A DNA stretch of 28,282 bases from CAZEVY01 sp964515555 (GTDB taxonomy: Bacteria; Acidobacteriota; Terriglobia; Bryobacterales; Bryobacteraceae). The DNA lies in NCBI GenBank assembly GCA_964515555.1, contig CAZEVY010000068.1, positions 1-28,282 on the forward strand. Direction: 5' to 3'. Shown here in pieces: positions 1-9,714 of the stretch. The position numbers were made by a program, and so were the translations under genes. Every line of letters starts with the position of its first letter. The stretch's first letter is position 1. The notes beneath the pieces are model-generated. The model saw only the letters and a program-made list of their open reading frames with translations. It made no database searches and was not told the DNA's origin.

Positions 1-386
1 AAACGCTCGTCGATCTCCACCTGGTAGCCGCTGGCCAGACGGTTGGTCTCGTTCGCCATGCCGACGACCGCCATCAGCTCGGCGAACATGGCCTCGGTCA
101 TGCCGGCCTTGCGCGCCGCCGCCGTGTGCGAGGCGATGCAGTAGCCGCATTGGTTGGTGGCGCTCACGGCGAGGTAGATCATCTCCTTGGTCAGCGGATC
201 GATCGCGCCCGCGCCCATGACGGCCTTGACGCTCTCCCAGGTCCGGCGCAGCAGCGGCGGGTCGTGCGCCAGCGCCTTCCAGAAGTTGCTGATCCAGTCG
301 ACCTGCCGGGTCGCCATGACGTCGTCGTAGACGGCGCGGACCTCGGGCGAAGCGTCGGCGTACTCGATGAGGCCGAAGGTTGCCAT
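1..386 (-). CDS. Carboxymuconolactone decarboxylase / AhpD-like protein (3' end cut by window)
   Basis: The first 128 residues are visible and the gene runs off the left edge. The protein carries the CMD/AhpD signature CGYCIASH, with C80, C83 and H87 forming the CxxCxxxH redox site of alkylhydroperoxidase-like members. The start (MATFGLIEYADASPEVRAVY) matches the usual N-terminus of this family (acidic DASPEVR helix), so ATG at 384-386 is preferred, although the GAGG just upstream is too close to be an ideal ribosome binding site. It lies 18 bp after purF on the same strand and may be cotranscribed with the purine operon. Members act either as decarboxylases in aromatic catabolism or as peroxidase-like thiol proteins; the CxxC pair favours the thiol role. 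Both redox positions are ordinary Cys codons, not UGA. Confidence 0.88.
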   Translation of the reverse strand, partial: MATFGLIEYADASPEVRAVYDDVMATRQVDWISNFWKALAHDPPLLRRTWESVKAVMGAGAIDPLTKEMIYLAVSATNQCGYCIASHTAAARKAGMTEAMFAELMAVVGMANETNRLASGYQVEIDER

Positions 387-404
387 GCCTCTATGGTGAC
401 ACCG

Positions 405-1825
405 CTACAGCCGATGCTTCTTCGAGGCGATCAGGTCCTCGATGTTCACGAGCTCGGTCGGATAGTCGCCCGTGTAGCAGGCGTAGCAGTAGTCGTGGCG
501 CTCGGCATCGCCGACCGCCTCGCGCAGCGCACCCAGCGGCAGATATCCCAGCGAATCCGCCTCCACGAACCGCCTGATCTCATCGACGGTGTTGTTGGCG
601 GCGATGAGCTCGCTCTTGGTCGGCGTGTCGACTCCGTAGAAACACGGCGACACGGTCGGAGGACAGGAAATGCGCAGGTGCACTTCGCGGGCGCCCGAGC
701 TGCGCATCATCCGGACAATCTTGCGCGACGTGGTCCCGCGCACGATGGAGTCGTCGACCAGCACCACGCGCTTGCCTTCCAGCAGGTGCCGCACGGGATT
801 GAGTTTCAGGCGCACGCCGAAATCGCGGATGGCCTGCGAGGGCTCGATGAAGGTGCGCCCCACGTAGTGATTGCGGATCAGCGCGTGGCGGAACGGCAGT
901 CCGCTCTCGTCGGCGTAGCCCAGGGCCGCGGCGACGCCCGAGTCCGGCACCGGCACGACGATGTCGGCGTCGGCGGGGCGCTCGCGCGCCAGCAGCCGCC
1001 CCAGCATCTCGCGCGACTCGCTCACCGGGCGTCCGAAGACGATGGAATCGGGCCGCGAGAAATACACGTGCTCGAAGACGCACTGCGCGCGATCGCGCAC
1101 CGGCGCGAAGCGCTCGCGCGTCATGCCTTCGGGTCCGAGCGTCACCATCTCGCCCGGCTCCACCTCGCCCATGTAGACCGCGCCGATCAGGTCGAAGGCG
1201 CAGGTCTCGCTGGCGAAGAGGTGGCAGATCCGGCCGCCGGAGAGCTCCAGTTGTCCCATGGCGAGCGGGCGGAACCCGTGCGGGTCGCGCGCCACGATGA
1301 TGCGGTCCTGCGCCAGGAACACCAGCGAGAACGCGCCTTCCAGTTGCAACAGCGCGTCGCGCAGCGCGGCAGCCAGCGTCTTCTCGCGCGAGTGCGCCAC
1401 CAGGTGCAGCACCACCTCGGTATCGCTCGACGCCTGAAAGATCGACCCGTCGCGCTCCAGGTCGCGGCGCAGCTCGGCGGCGTTGGTGATGTTGCCGTTG
1501 TGCGCCACCGCGATGCGCCCCTTGTTGCAGTTCACCGCGAAGGGCTGCGCGTTGCGGATGGCGGTGTCGCCCGCGGTCGAGTAGCGCGTGTGACCGATCG
1601 CCATCTCGCCGTGCAGCCGCCCCACCACCTCGGGAGTGAATATCTCGGCGACGTGCCCCATCTGCTTGTGACACTGAAGCTCGCGGCCGTCGAAGACCGC
1701 GACGCCGGCGCTCTCCTGCCCGCGATGCTGCAACGCGTAGAGTCCGAGATAGCAGAGGTTGGCCGCTTCCGGATGCCCGTAGACGGCCACGACCGCGCAT
1801 TCTTCGTGGAACTTGTCGAACACCG

Positions 1826-1829
<4 letters not shown>
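405..1829 (-). CDS. purF: Amidophosphoribosyltransferase (glutamine PRPP amidotransferase)
   Basis: PurF catalyses the first committed step of purine synthesis: PRPP plus glutamine gives phosphoribosylamine. The protein has 474 aa. A short propeptide (MTVFDKFHEE) precedes Cys11, the N-terminal nucleophile exposed after cleavage, followed by the Ntn-hydrolase signature LQHRGQES and GHTRYST. The C-terminal half has the PRPP loop VVLVDDSIVRGTTS. Cysteines in CVFEHVYFSRPDS, PCFYGVD and YCYAC match the 4Fe-4S-type enzymes of the Bacillus subtilis class, suggesting oxygen-sensitive stability. The start is GTG at 1827-1829, overlapping the purL stop in a GTGA junction, so translation is probably coupled. 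The same frame stays open far upstream inside purL, but that extension has no homology and is not part of the gene. Confidence 0.96.
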
Positions 1830-4029
<2,200 letters not shown>

Positions 4030-4033
<4 letters not shown>

Positions 4034-4713
4034 CCGCGCCGGGCCCCCACGGACTCCATCGCGGCGGCCACCGATCGCAGCACGACCAGGCCGTCGGTCG
4101 ACCCCATCAGCGGGTCGGACGCCCGCTCCGGATGCGGCATCAGGCCGAGGACGTTGCGCTCGCGGCTGAGAATGCCGGCGATGTCGCGCATGGCGCCGTT
4201 GGGGTTGTCGACGTAGCGGAAGGCGACGCGGTCCTCGGCTTCGAGCTCGTCGAGCGTGCGCTCGTCGGCGATGTAGCAGCCCTCGCCGTGGGCGATCGGC
4301 GTGCGCAGCACCTGCCCGCGCGAAGCGGCGCAGGTGAAGGGCGAGTCGGTGGTCTCGATGCGGATTTCGACGGTCCGGCAGATGAACTTGAGGCCGCGGT
4401 TGCGGATCAGCGCGCCGGGGAGGAGGCCGCTTTCGACCAGCACCTGGAAGCCGTTGCATATACCGAGCACGAGGCCGCCCTCGGCGGCGAATCGACGCAC
4501 CGCGCCCATCACGCGCGAGAACTTGGCGATGGCGCCGCAGCGCAGGTAGTCGCCGTAGGCGAAGCCGCCCGGAAGAATGACGGCGTCGACGCCGCCGAGC
4601 CGGTCGTCGTCGTGCCAGATGAATTCGGCGCGGCAGCCGAGGTTGGCTGTGACGGCGTAGTACGCGTCATGGTCGCAGTTGCTGCCGGGGAACACCACGA
4701 CGCCGACTTTCAT
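4030..4713 (-). CDS. purQ: Phosphoribosylformylglycinamidine synthase subunit PurQ (glutaminase)
   Basis: This class I glutamine amidotransferase supplies ammonia to PurL. The 227-aa protein begins with the typical PurQ sequence MKVGVVVFPGSNCDHD. It contains the oxyanion strand LPGGFAYGDYLR, the nucleophile elbow GICNGFQ with Cys86, and the catalytic MPHPER with His194 and Glu196. It is the first gene of purQ-purL-purF. The usual third subunit gene, purS, is not directly upstream: only about 70 bp separate purQ from the divergent aldolase gene, so PurS must be encoded elsewhere. No Shine-Dalgarno is visible. A TGnTAnnnT extended -10 lies 12 nt before the ATG, so the leader is probably very short. 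Confidence 0.97.
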
Positions 4714-4725
4714 GGAGAGAAGGCC

Positions 4726-4734
4726 AGTTTAGCA
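4726..4734 (-). promoter_or_regulatory. Extended -10 candidate for the purQLF operon
   Basis: On the minus strand the sequence reads TGCTAAACT, a TGn plus TAnnnT extended -10, ending 12 nt before the purQ start. A weak -35 (TTATCA) lies about 18 bp upstream. The predicted leader is only about 5-6 nt. This is inference from sequence only. Confidence 0.4.
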
Positions 4735-4749
4735 GATGACGCCGATCGG

Positions 4750-4758
4750 TGATAAGCT
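4750..4758 (+). promoter_or_regulatory. Extended -10 candidate for the aldolase gene
   Basis: The sequence TGATAAGCT fits TGn plus TAnnnT, with TTAGCA about 16-17 bp upstream as a possible -35. It lies 25 nt before the ATG at 4784, leaving room for the AGGAG ribosome binding site at 4767-4771. The two divergent promoters overlap within about 70 bp. Confidence 0.35.
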
Positions 4759-4783
4759 ACAGCGACAGGAGCGAAACACCACG

Positions 4784-5641
4784 ATGACGAATCGAATCCG
4801 TATGGCCGCGGGCGCTGCCATGCTCGCCTGCATGGCCGGCGCGGCCGGGGCGCAGCCGCGCATCTACAACACCGTCAAGACGAAGCTGGCCGAAGGCAAG
4901 CAGGTGGTCGGCGGCACCGTGTCGACGCCCGACCCGGACGTCTACTGCGCCATGGCGAGCGCCGGCTTCGACTTCCTGTGGATCGAGATGCAGCACAGCA
5001 CGCTCACCTACCAGGAAGTCGCCAAGATGGTGCGCGCCTGCAAAGGCTCGCCGGGGATTCCCTTCATCCGCGTGCCCGACGCCACCGAGGGCGACATCCA
5101 AAAGGCCACCGATCTCGGCGCGCTCGGCATCATCCTGCCGATGGTCGACACCGTCGAAAAGGTGCGTAATGCGGTGACGTTCGCCAAGTTCCCGCCGATC
5201 GGCAAGCGCAGCCAGGGCGGCGGCCAGCACGGCGCCATGTGGGGCAACGACTACCGCGCCACGGCCAACGAGAACATCATGATAGTGGCGATGATCGAGT
5301 CGCCAGCCGGCGCCGCCATCGTCGACAAGATCGCCGCGGTCCCGGGGGTCGACGTGGTGTTCGTCGCCAGCACGGACCTGTCGAGCTTCTCGGGCTACAA
5401 GCAGGGCCAGCCGCAGTATGAGGCGCTGGTCGACAGAGTGGTCGACGTCACGCTGAAGGCCAAGCTCGGGCTCGGCGGCCCGTTCGCCTGGAAGTCGACG
5501 CGCAAGAACTACAACTTCTTCCAGGGCCCGGGCGAGACCAGCCTCATTCGCACCGGCGCGCAGGTGACCCTAAAGGGCGCGGTCGAACCCGGCGGCCGCC
5601 GCGGCGTGGCGCCCACGGAAGGGTCGGAGACCAAGCAGTAG
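4784..5641 (+). CDS. HpcH/HpaI-family aldolase/lyase with signal peptide
   Basis: This is a class II pyruvate-type aldolase of the HpcH/HpaI family, 285 aa. After a signal peptide (residues 1-23, ending AGAAGAQ) comes the TIM-barrel domain. The catalytic and metal-binding positions known for HpaI appear intact: His71 in IEMQHS, Arg96 in FIRVPDATEGD, Glu172 in MIESPAG and Asp198 in ASTDLSSFSG. Related enzymes cleave 4-hydroxy-2-oxo acids in aromatic degradation; the substrate here is unknown. Export is unusual because family members are normally cytosolic. The start at 4784 has AGGAG upstream; the earlier in-frame ATG at 4736 lies in the promoter region and would bury the signal peptide. It is divergent from purQ and convergent with the next gene (4-bp gap). 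Confidence 0.9.
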   Translation: MTNRIRMAAGAAMLACMAGAAGAQPRIYNTVKTKLAEGKQVVGGTVSTPDPDVYCAMASAGFDFLWIEMQHSTLTYQEVAKMVRACKGSPGIPFIRVPDATEGDIQKATDLGALGIILPMVDTVEKVRNAVTFAKFPPIGKRSQGGGQHGAMWGNDYRATANENIMIVAMIESPAGAAIVDKIAAVPGVDVVFVASTDLSSFSGYKQGQPQYEALVDRVVDVTLKAKLGLGGPFAWKSTRKNYNFFQGPGETSLIRTGAQVTLKGAVEPGGRRGVAPTEGSETKQ

Positions 5642-5645
5642 CGAC

Positions 5646-6806
5646 CTATCGGCCGCAGGCGTTCGGAGTCGACTGGCGGCAACGCGTGATGAAACCCTCC
5701 GCCGAGGGGTTCATCAGCTCCGGCCGGCCCCGGCGGAGATCCTCCAAGATCGGTTGCAGGAACCGGCCAAGGCGCGTGAGCGAACCCGCGTCGCGCTTCT
5801 CGATCGCCCGCGCCGCGTCGTCAACGATCTCCGGGGTCACCATTTCGACCCGGCCGACGAACACACGCGCCACCGCCGACGGCGGAGGCTCAATGGCAAG
5901 CGGCAACTCCTCGTCGACCAGATCGCGCGGCACGATGTACAGCACGCGGGTTCCTTCCTCGAACCAGGAGTCCTCCCAGGTCTTGACCATCGCGGCCGCT
6001 TCCTTGCGATAGAGTCCGAACTCCGTCAGCAGTTCCTCCAGCAGGCCGCGCAGGTCGGCGAGTCCGCCCTCGATCGCGGGCCGATCTACATACGTCTCGC
6101 CGTCGAGCGGGCCGAACAGGCGGAAGCCGATCCTGCCATCCCGGTTCTCGAATGCGATCAGTTTGCTGATGCGGCGCGATGTTCGCACGCGCAGCCGGCG
6201 ATCCTCGGTGGCAGCGGCCGTGAGGGGCGGGTCGAAACGTCCGACGCCGCGATAAAAGAGGAACTTCTCCGCCGATCCGCCGGCCGCCACCGGTGCGGCG
6301 TCGGTCGCGCGCGCGGCGTAATAGTGGCTCGGACGCCGCTCATCGGGGAAGGGTCCGCGCGCATTCGCGGAGATCTGGACGGTCCACCACTCGATTCTTC
6401 CGTCGAGGTTCCGCCGGGAATTCCAGTCCGACTCCTGCGGAGACAGTCGCGGCGCGACCTCGTCGGCGGCCGGGAACCATTCGGTGATCAATCCGCGAGG
6501 GAATCTCACCTGGACGCTGGCCGTCAACGCCGCCGGTCCATAGAAATAGATAACGGGCGTCTCCATGCGAATCCGGCCCGGGAAACCGGCCTTTCCGAAC
6601 GCAAAGGTGAAACGCCGGACGAAACACGGCAGGTCGTCAGGGCCGGTGATCGGATACCAAGTCACCGGATTCCCCTCCCGGTCGGCGACCGAGGTGAATG
6701 TGCCCCACTCGTGGGCGACGAATTCGCGGGACGGATGAACGCCGCCGGCGGCGAACAACAAGGCGGGGATCAGGAAAAGCGCTCGGCGCGACAGGCCGTT
6801 CGACAT
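5646..6806 (-). CDS. Secreted protein of unknown function with HEWGTFTSV motif
   Basis: The protein has 386 aa. I do not recognise a named family. It has a clear signal peptide (SRRALFLIPALLFAAGG, residues about 6-22), followed at once by VAHEWGTFTSV (30-40) and then DLPCFVRRF. I recall the HEWGTFTS-type start from uncharacterised secreted proteins of Planctomycetes and Acidobacteria, without known function. The middle part looks beta-rich (METPVIYFYGP, VQVRFPRGLITEWFP), with paired aromatic residues around IEWWTVQI. The C-terminal third is more helical and acidic. The start is supported by a strong GGGAGGTG four bases before the ATG at 6804-6806. It converges on the aldolase gene with a 4-bp gap. 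There are no obvious catalytic motifs or lipobox. Confidence 0.82.
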   Translation of the reverse strand: MSNGLSRRALFLIPALLFAAGGVHPSREFVAHEWGTFTSVADREGNPVTWYPITGPDDLPCFVRRFTFAFGKAGFPGRIRMETPVIYFYGPAALTASVQVRFPRGLITEWFPAADEVAPRLSPQESDWNSRRNLDGRIEWWTVQISANARGPFPDERRPSHYYAARATDAAPVAAGGSAEKFLFYRGVGRFDPPLTAAATEDRRLRVRTSRRISKLIAFENRDGRIGFRLFGPLDGETYVDRPAIEGGLADLRGLLEELLTEFGLYRKEAAAMVKTWEDSWFEEGTRVLYIVPRDLVDEELPLAIEPPPSAVARVFVGRVEMVTPEIVDDAARAIEKRDAGSLTRLGRFLQPILEDLRRGRPELMNPSAEGFITRCRQSTPNACGR

Positions 6807-6889
6807 GCGACACCTCCCAGTGGTGCGATCGCGGAACAGGTATGCGAGTATGACGCATCGGGCCACCGGCGGGTTGCGCATTTCTTCCC

Positions 6890-7786
6890 CTAAGCCTTGG
6901 GGTGACTCCGGTCGTAGACCGCCATCAGATCCTGAAGCGACACCTGTGTGTACTTCTGCGTGGTCGAGAGGCGCGCGTGGCCGAGCAATTCCTGAATCGA
7001 CCGCAAATCCGCGCCCGCGCTCAGCAGGTGCGTCGCGTAGGCATGCCGGAATCCGTGCGGGTGCACCGACGAATCGCCCGAAAGGTGCACCGCGTAGAGC
7101 TTCACGATGCTTCGCACGCCGCGATCCGTCAGCCTCCCGCCGCGCGCGTTGACGAACACCGCCGGCTGGGCGGTGGGCGCGTGACGAACCTCGAGGTATC
7201 GCGTCAGCGCCGTCAGCGCTTTGCCGGCGATCGGCACGCGGCGCTCCTTGCGTCCCTTGCCGCGCACGAGCAGCCAGCGATCGGCGAGGTCGATGTCGTC
7301 GAGATCGAGTCCCACCAGCTCGCTCACGCGCACGCCGCAGCCGTAGAGCGTCTCGAACAACGCGACGTCGCGCAGGAGCATCGCACGGTCGAGCTTCCCG
7401 GCCGCGACGCCGTCGAGCAGCGCGTTGGTCTGCTCCGGGGTCTGCACGGCAGGCAGCTTCTTCGGCGCCTTGGGCGTTCGAAGCAGGCGCGCAACGTTGG
7501 TCGCCGCCGCGCCCTCGCGCACCAGGTACTGGAAGAACGAACGCACCGCGGCCAGCTTGCGGCGCAGCGTGACGGCGGCCAGGCGGCGCGCGTACAGGTC
7601 GCCGAGCCACTCGCGGATCATGAGGGCGTCGAAGGCGGCGGGCTCGGGCGCCGATGCGTCTTCCGGCGAGAAGTACGCGAGAAACTGGCGCAGGTCGATT
7701 CCGTAGTTGCGCAGGGTGTGCGGCGATACGTTCTGACGGCGCAGCTCGCCGAGGTACTGCCCGATACGCCGCGTCATCTCAGACAT
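6890..7786 (-). CDS. xerC: Tyrosine recombinase, XerC/XerD type
   Basis: The protein has 298 aa, typical of Xer recombinases that resolve chromosome dimers at dif. The N-terminal SAM-like core-binding domain covers about 5-90 (SPHTLRNYGIDLRQFLAY). The catalytic domain has the complete set: Arg153 in CGVRVSEL, Lys177 in RGKGRKER, His244 and Arg247 in HGFRHAYATH, His270 in LLGHARLSTTQ, and nucleophile Tyr279 in KYTQV. The ATG at 7784-7786 overlaps the trmFO stop by 8 bp. The order trmFO-xerC is a conserved pairing (in Bacillus subtilis topA-trmFO-xerC-clpQY), which supports a housekeeping role rather than a mobile-element integrase. xerD would be indistinguishable by sequence alone; the synteny is the reason for choosing xerC. 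Confidence 0.92.
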   Translation of the reverse strand: MSEMTRRIGQYLGELRRQNVSPHTLRNYGIDLRQFLAYFSPEDASAPEPAAFDALMIREWLGDLYARRLAAVTLRRKLAAVRSFFQYLVREGAAATNVARLLRTPKAPKKLPAVQTPEQTNALLDGVAAGKLDRAMLLRDVALFETLYGCGVRVSELVGLDLDDIDLADRWLLVRGKGRKERRVPIAGKALTALTRYLEVRHAPTAQPAVFVNARGGRLTDRGVRSIVKLYAVHLSGDSSVHPHGFRHAYATHLLSAGADLRSIQELLGHARLSTTQKYTQVSLQDLMAVYDRSHPKA

Positions 7787-9113
7787 GTGCCGCCAGCGCT
7801 TCCTCGAGCCGCGTCAGGGCCCGCGCGCAAACAGCCTCGTGGCGCGCCCGGCGATCCCGGCGGAGCCGCGCGCGCTCGGCCTCGTCGAGCGGCGGCAGCA
7901 GATCGAAGGTGATGTTCGCGGGCTGGTAGTTCTCCGGGTCGGCGCCGGCGATGTAGGCGCACAGCGACCCCAGCGCCGTCTCGCGGGGCGGTCGCCAGGG
8001 CGATTCCCCCCGGGCCACGGCAGCGGCGTTGCGGCCGGCCAGCAGTCCGGTGGCGATGGATTCGACGTAGCCCTCGACGCCCGAGATCTGCCCGGCGAAG
8101 AGAATCCGCGGATCGGCGCGCAGTTGCAGCGTCGCCTCGAGCAGCGCCGGCGCATTGATGTAGGTGTTGCGATGAATCTGTCCGTAGCGCAGAAACTCGG
8201 CGCGCTCCAGGCCGGGGATCATGCGGAACACGCGCGCCTGGTCGCCGTACTTGAGGTAATTCTGGAACCCGACCAGGTTGTAGCTCGACGCCCGCATGTT
8301 CTCCTGGCGAAGCTGCACGACCGCCCACGGCCGCCGCCCCGTGCGCGGATCGGCGAGGCCGGTCGGCTTCATCGGCCCGAAGCGCAGCGTGTCGCGCCCG
8401 CGGCGGGCGAGCTCCTCGATCGGCAGGCAGGCCTCGAAATACGGCACGTCGTCGGGGATGTGTGGCGCGTGGCTCTGGGCGTCGAGCAGGGCGTCGACGA
8501 AGCGGCCGTATTGTTCGCGGTCGAAGGGGCAGTTCAGGTAGTCGGCGCCGCCGTCGATCGACTTGCCGTAGCGCGACGCGGCGAACGCGACGCCCGTGTC
8601 GATCGACTCGGCCTCGACCACCGGGCTGATGGCGTCGTAAAAGTAGAGGCGGTCGCTTCCAGTGCGCGCGGCGATGTCCCGGGCGAGGGCGTCGCTGGTC
8701 AGCGGTCCGGTGGCGACGACGGCGACGCCGTCATCGGGAATGCGGGCGATTTCCTCGCGCCGCACCTCGATCGAGGGCGAATCGCCGATCGCGCGGGTGA
8801 CTTCGGCGGCAAACACGTCGCGGTCGACGGTGAGGGCCTGGCCGCCGGGGATGCGGGCCGTGGCGGCGCAGCGGAGCAACAGCGAGTCCAGCTTGCGCAG
8901 CTCCTGCTTCAGGAGCCACGACGCCGAGTTCTCGGACTCGGACTTCAGGGAATTGCTGCAAACCAGCTCGGCGAGGGCGTCAGTCTTATGCGCGGGCGTT
9001 TGCCGCACCGGGCGCATCTCGTACAGAACGGCGCCGAGACCGGCGCGTGCGATCTGCCATGCGGCCTCACATCCGGCCAAACCTCCGCCGATGACATGAA
9101 TCCGCCCGGCCAA
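7779..9113 (-). CDS. trmFO: Methylenetetrahydrofolate-tRNA-(uracil-5-)-methyltransferase TrmFO
   Basis: This FAD- and folate-dependent enzyme makes 5-methyluridine at position 54 of tRNA. The 444-aa protein starts with the Rossmann FAD motif VIGGGLAGCEAAWQIA. It carries the two cysteines implicated in catalysis, Cys52 in LVCSNSLKSE and Cys229 in YFEACLPIEE, plus the family blocks LRFGPMKPTGL, QLRQENMRASSYNLVGFQ and FAGQISGVEGYVES. The start codon is TTG (9111-9113), chosen because the FAD motif begins five residues later and no ATG is available. It begins 3 bp after the stop of the upstream peroxiredoxin gene, with GGAAG about nine bases before. It overlaps xerC downstream, so the three genes are probably one transcript. 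Confidence 0.95.
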   Translation of the reverse strand: MAGRIHVIGGGLAGCEAAWQIARAGLGAVLYEMRPVRQTPAHKTDALAELVCSNSLKSESENSASWLLKQELRKLDSLLLRCAATARIPGGQALTVDRDVFAAEVTRAIGDSPSIEVRREEIARIPDDGVAVVATGPLTSDALARDIAARTGSDRLYFYDAISPVVEAESIDTGVAFAASRYGKSIDGGADYLNCPFDREQYGRFVDALLDAQSHAPHIPDDVPYFEACLPIEELARRGRDTLRFGPMKPTGLADPRTGRRPWAVVQLRQENMRASSYNLVGFQNYLKYGDQARVFRMIPGLERAEFLRYGQIHRNTYINAPALLEATLQLRADPRILFAGQISGVEGYVESIATGLLAGRNAAAVARGESPWRPPRETALGSLCAYIAGADPENYQPANITFDLLPPLDEAERARLRRDRRARHEAVCARALTRLEEALAAHV

Positions 9114-9116
9114 CCC

Positions 9117-9641
9117 CTATTTCTTCCGGACCCTTTCGCAGGCCTCGGTGGCGCCGCTGACGTCCACCGCCGTGTTGCCTTCCTCGATGTACTGGATCTT
9201 GCCTTCCTGGTCCACCACGAATGTGGACCGGTTCGCGACGCCCCGATCGGCGAACAGCACGCCGTAGCTTTCGGCGGTCTTCCGCATGAAATCGCTGAGC
9301 ATCGGATAGGTGATTTCCAGTTCCTTGGACCAGTGCGAGAGCGTGGGAGTGTTATCCGTGCTGATCATGAGCACCTGCGCGCCCATCGCCTCGAACTTCT
9401 GGATACCAGCCTGGTATCCCTTGGCTTCCTTCGTTCAACCACCTGTGAAGGCGGCGGGGAAGAACGCCACCACCACCATCTGCTTGCCTCGAAACTCCGA
9501 CAGGGCGATCGGCTTGCCGAGGCTCGAATTCAGCTTGAAATCCGGCGCCATGTCGCCGACCTTCAGGTGGGTCTTGGGCGCCTGGGCCATGAGCGCTCCC
9601 GCGGCCACCGTGGCGGCTGCGAAGGTGAGGAAGGTCTTCAT
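9117..9641 (-). CDS. Exported selenocysteine peroxiredoxin (in-frame UGA at the peroxidatic position)
   Basis: Read through one in-frame UGA (9435-9437), this gives a 174-aa AhpC/TSA-type peroxiredoxin. Residues 1-21 form a signal peptide (MKTFLTFAAATVAAGALMAQA). The thioredoxin fold starts at VGDMAPDF. The active-site motif is PAAFTGG-U-TKE, so Pro62-xxx-Thr66-xx-U69 exactly matches PxxxTxxC with UGA replacing the peroxidatic Cys codon. Arg138 in GVANRSTFVVD is the conserved active-site Arg. There is no BCP-type Cys at U+5; the only other Cys, Cys168, may resolve. The frame is conserved on both sides of the UGA and ends at a normal TAG. Peroxiredoxins are a known bacterial selenoprotein family, and a SECIS-like hairpin follows the UGA. 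The start at 9641 sits 7 nt after a TGATAGGCT -10 element. It would be split or called a pseudogene by standard gene finders. The sel genes are not in the window. Confidence 0.87.
9392..9437 (-). promoter_or_regulatory. Bacterial SECIS-like element for Sec insertion
   Basis: In mRNA sense, the stem GGAUACC (9419-9413) pairs perfectly with GGUAUCC (9407-9401). The loop AGGCU can close one more A-U pair to leave GGC. The guanines lie 23-24 nt after the UGA, inside the 16-37 nt window known for bacterial SECIS elements, which require a G early in the loop. A lower helix pairs UGAAC (9437-9433) with GUUCG (9396-9392), so the UGA sits in the base of the structure as in E. coli fdhF. The hairpin is fully within the coding frame. 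Confidence 0.8.
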
Positions 9642-9648
9642 AGGCATG

Positions 9649-9657
9649 AGCCTATCA
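9649..9657 (-). promoter_or_regulatory. Extended -10 candidate, leaderless, for the Sec peroxiredoxin
   Basis: On the minus strand TGATAGGCT (TGn plus TAnnnT) ends 7 nt before the ATG at 9641, the distance expected when transcription begins at or next to the start codon. An in-frame ATG at 9647 lies inside the predicted -10/TSS interval and is therefore less likely. Confidence 0.35.
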
Positions 9658-9714
9658 TGGCGGACCCGCCGGAGCAATCGCTCGCGCCCGCGATGCGGGG
9701 TGAATCGCGGCCGC

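Noticed and set aside
1..386. AhpD-like gene as a second selenoprotein
   Set aside because: AhpD-like selenoproteins exist, but here both active-site codons are TGC and no UGA is present in the visible part.
4034..4459. Upstream extension of the purL frame into purQ
   Set aside because: Low-complexity Arg/Pro-rich translation overlapping purQ; the ATGA overlap at 4030-4033 gives the normal PurL N-terminus.
6890..7786. Tyrosine recombinase as a phage or integron integrase marking a mobile element
   Set aside because: Length, motif set and the trmFO neighbourhood match a housekeeping Xer recombinase; no att repeats, cassette array or phage genes are seen.
9435..9677. Peroxiredoxin as two separate short genes or as a nonsense pseudogene
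   Set aside because: Both halves are one peroxiredoxin in the same frame with no frameshift. The single stop is UGA at the catalytic Cys codon and is followed by a SECIS-like hairpin, so a selenoprotein explains the data better.
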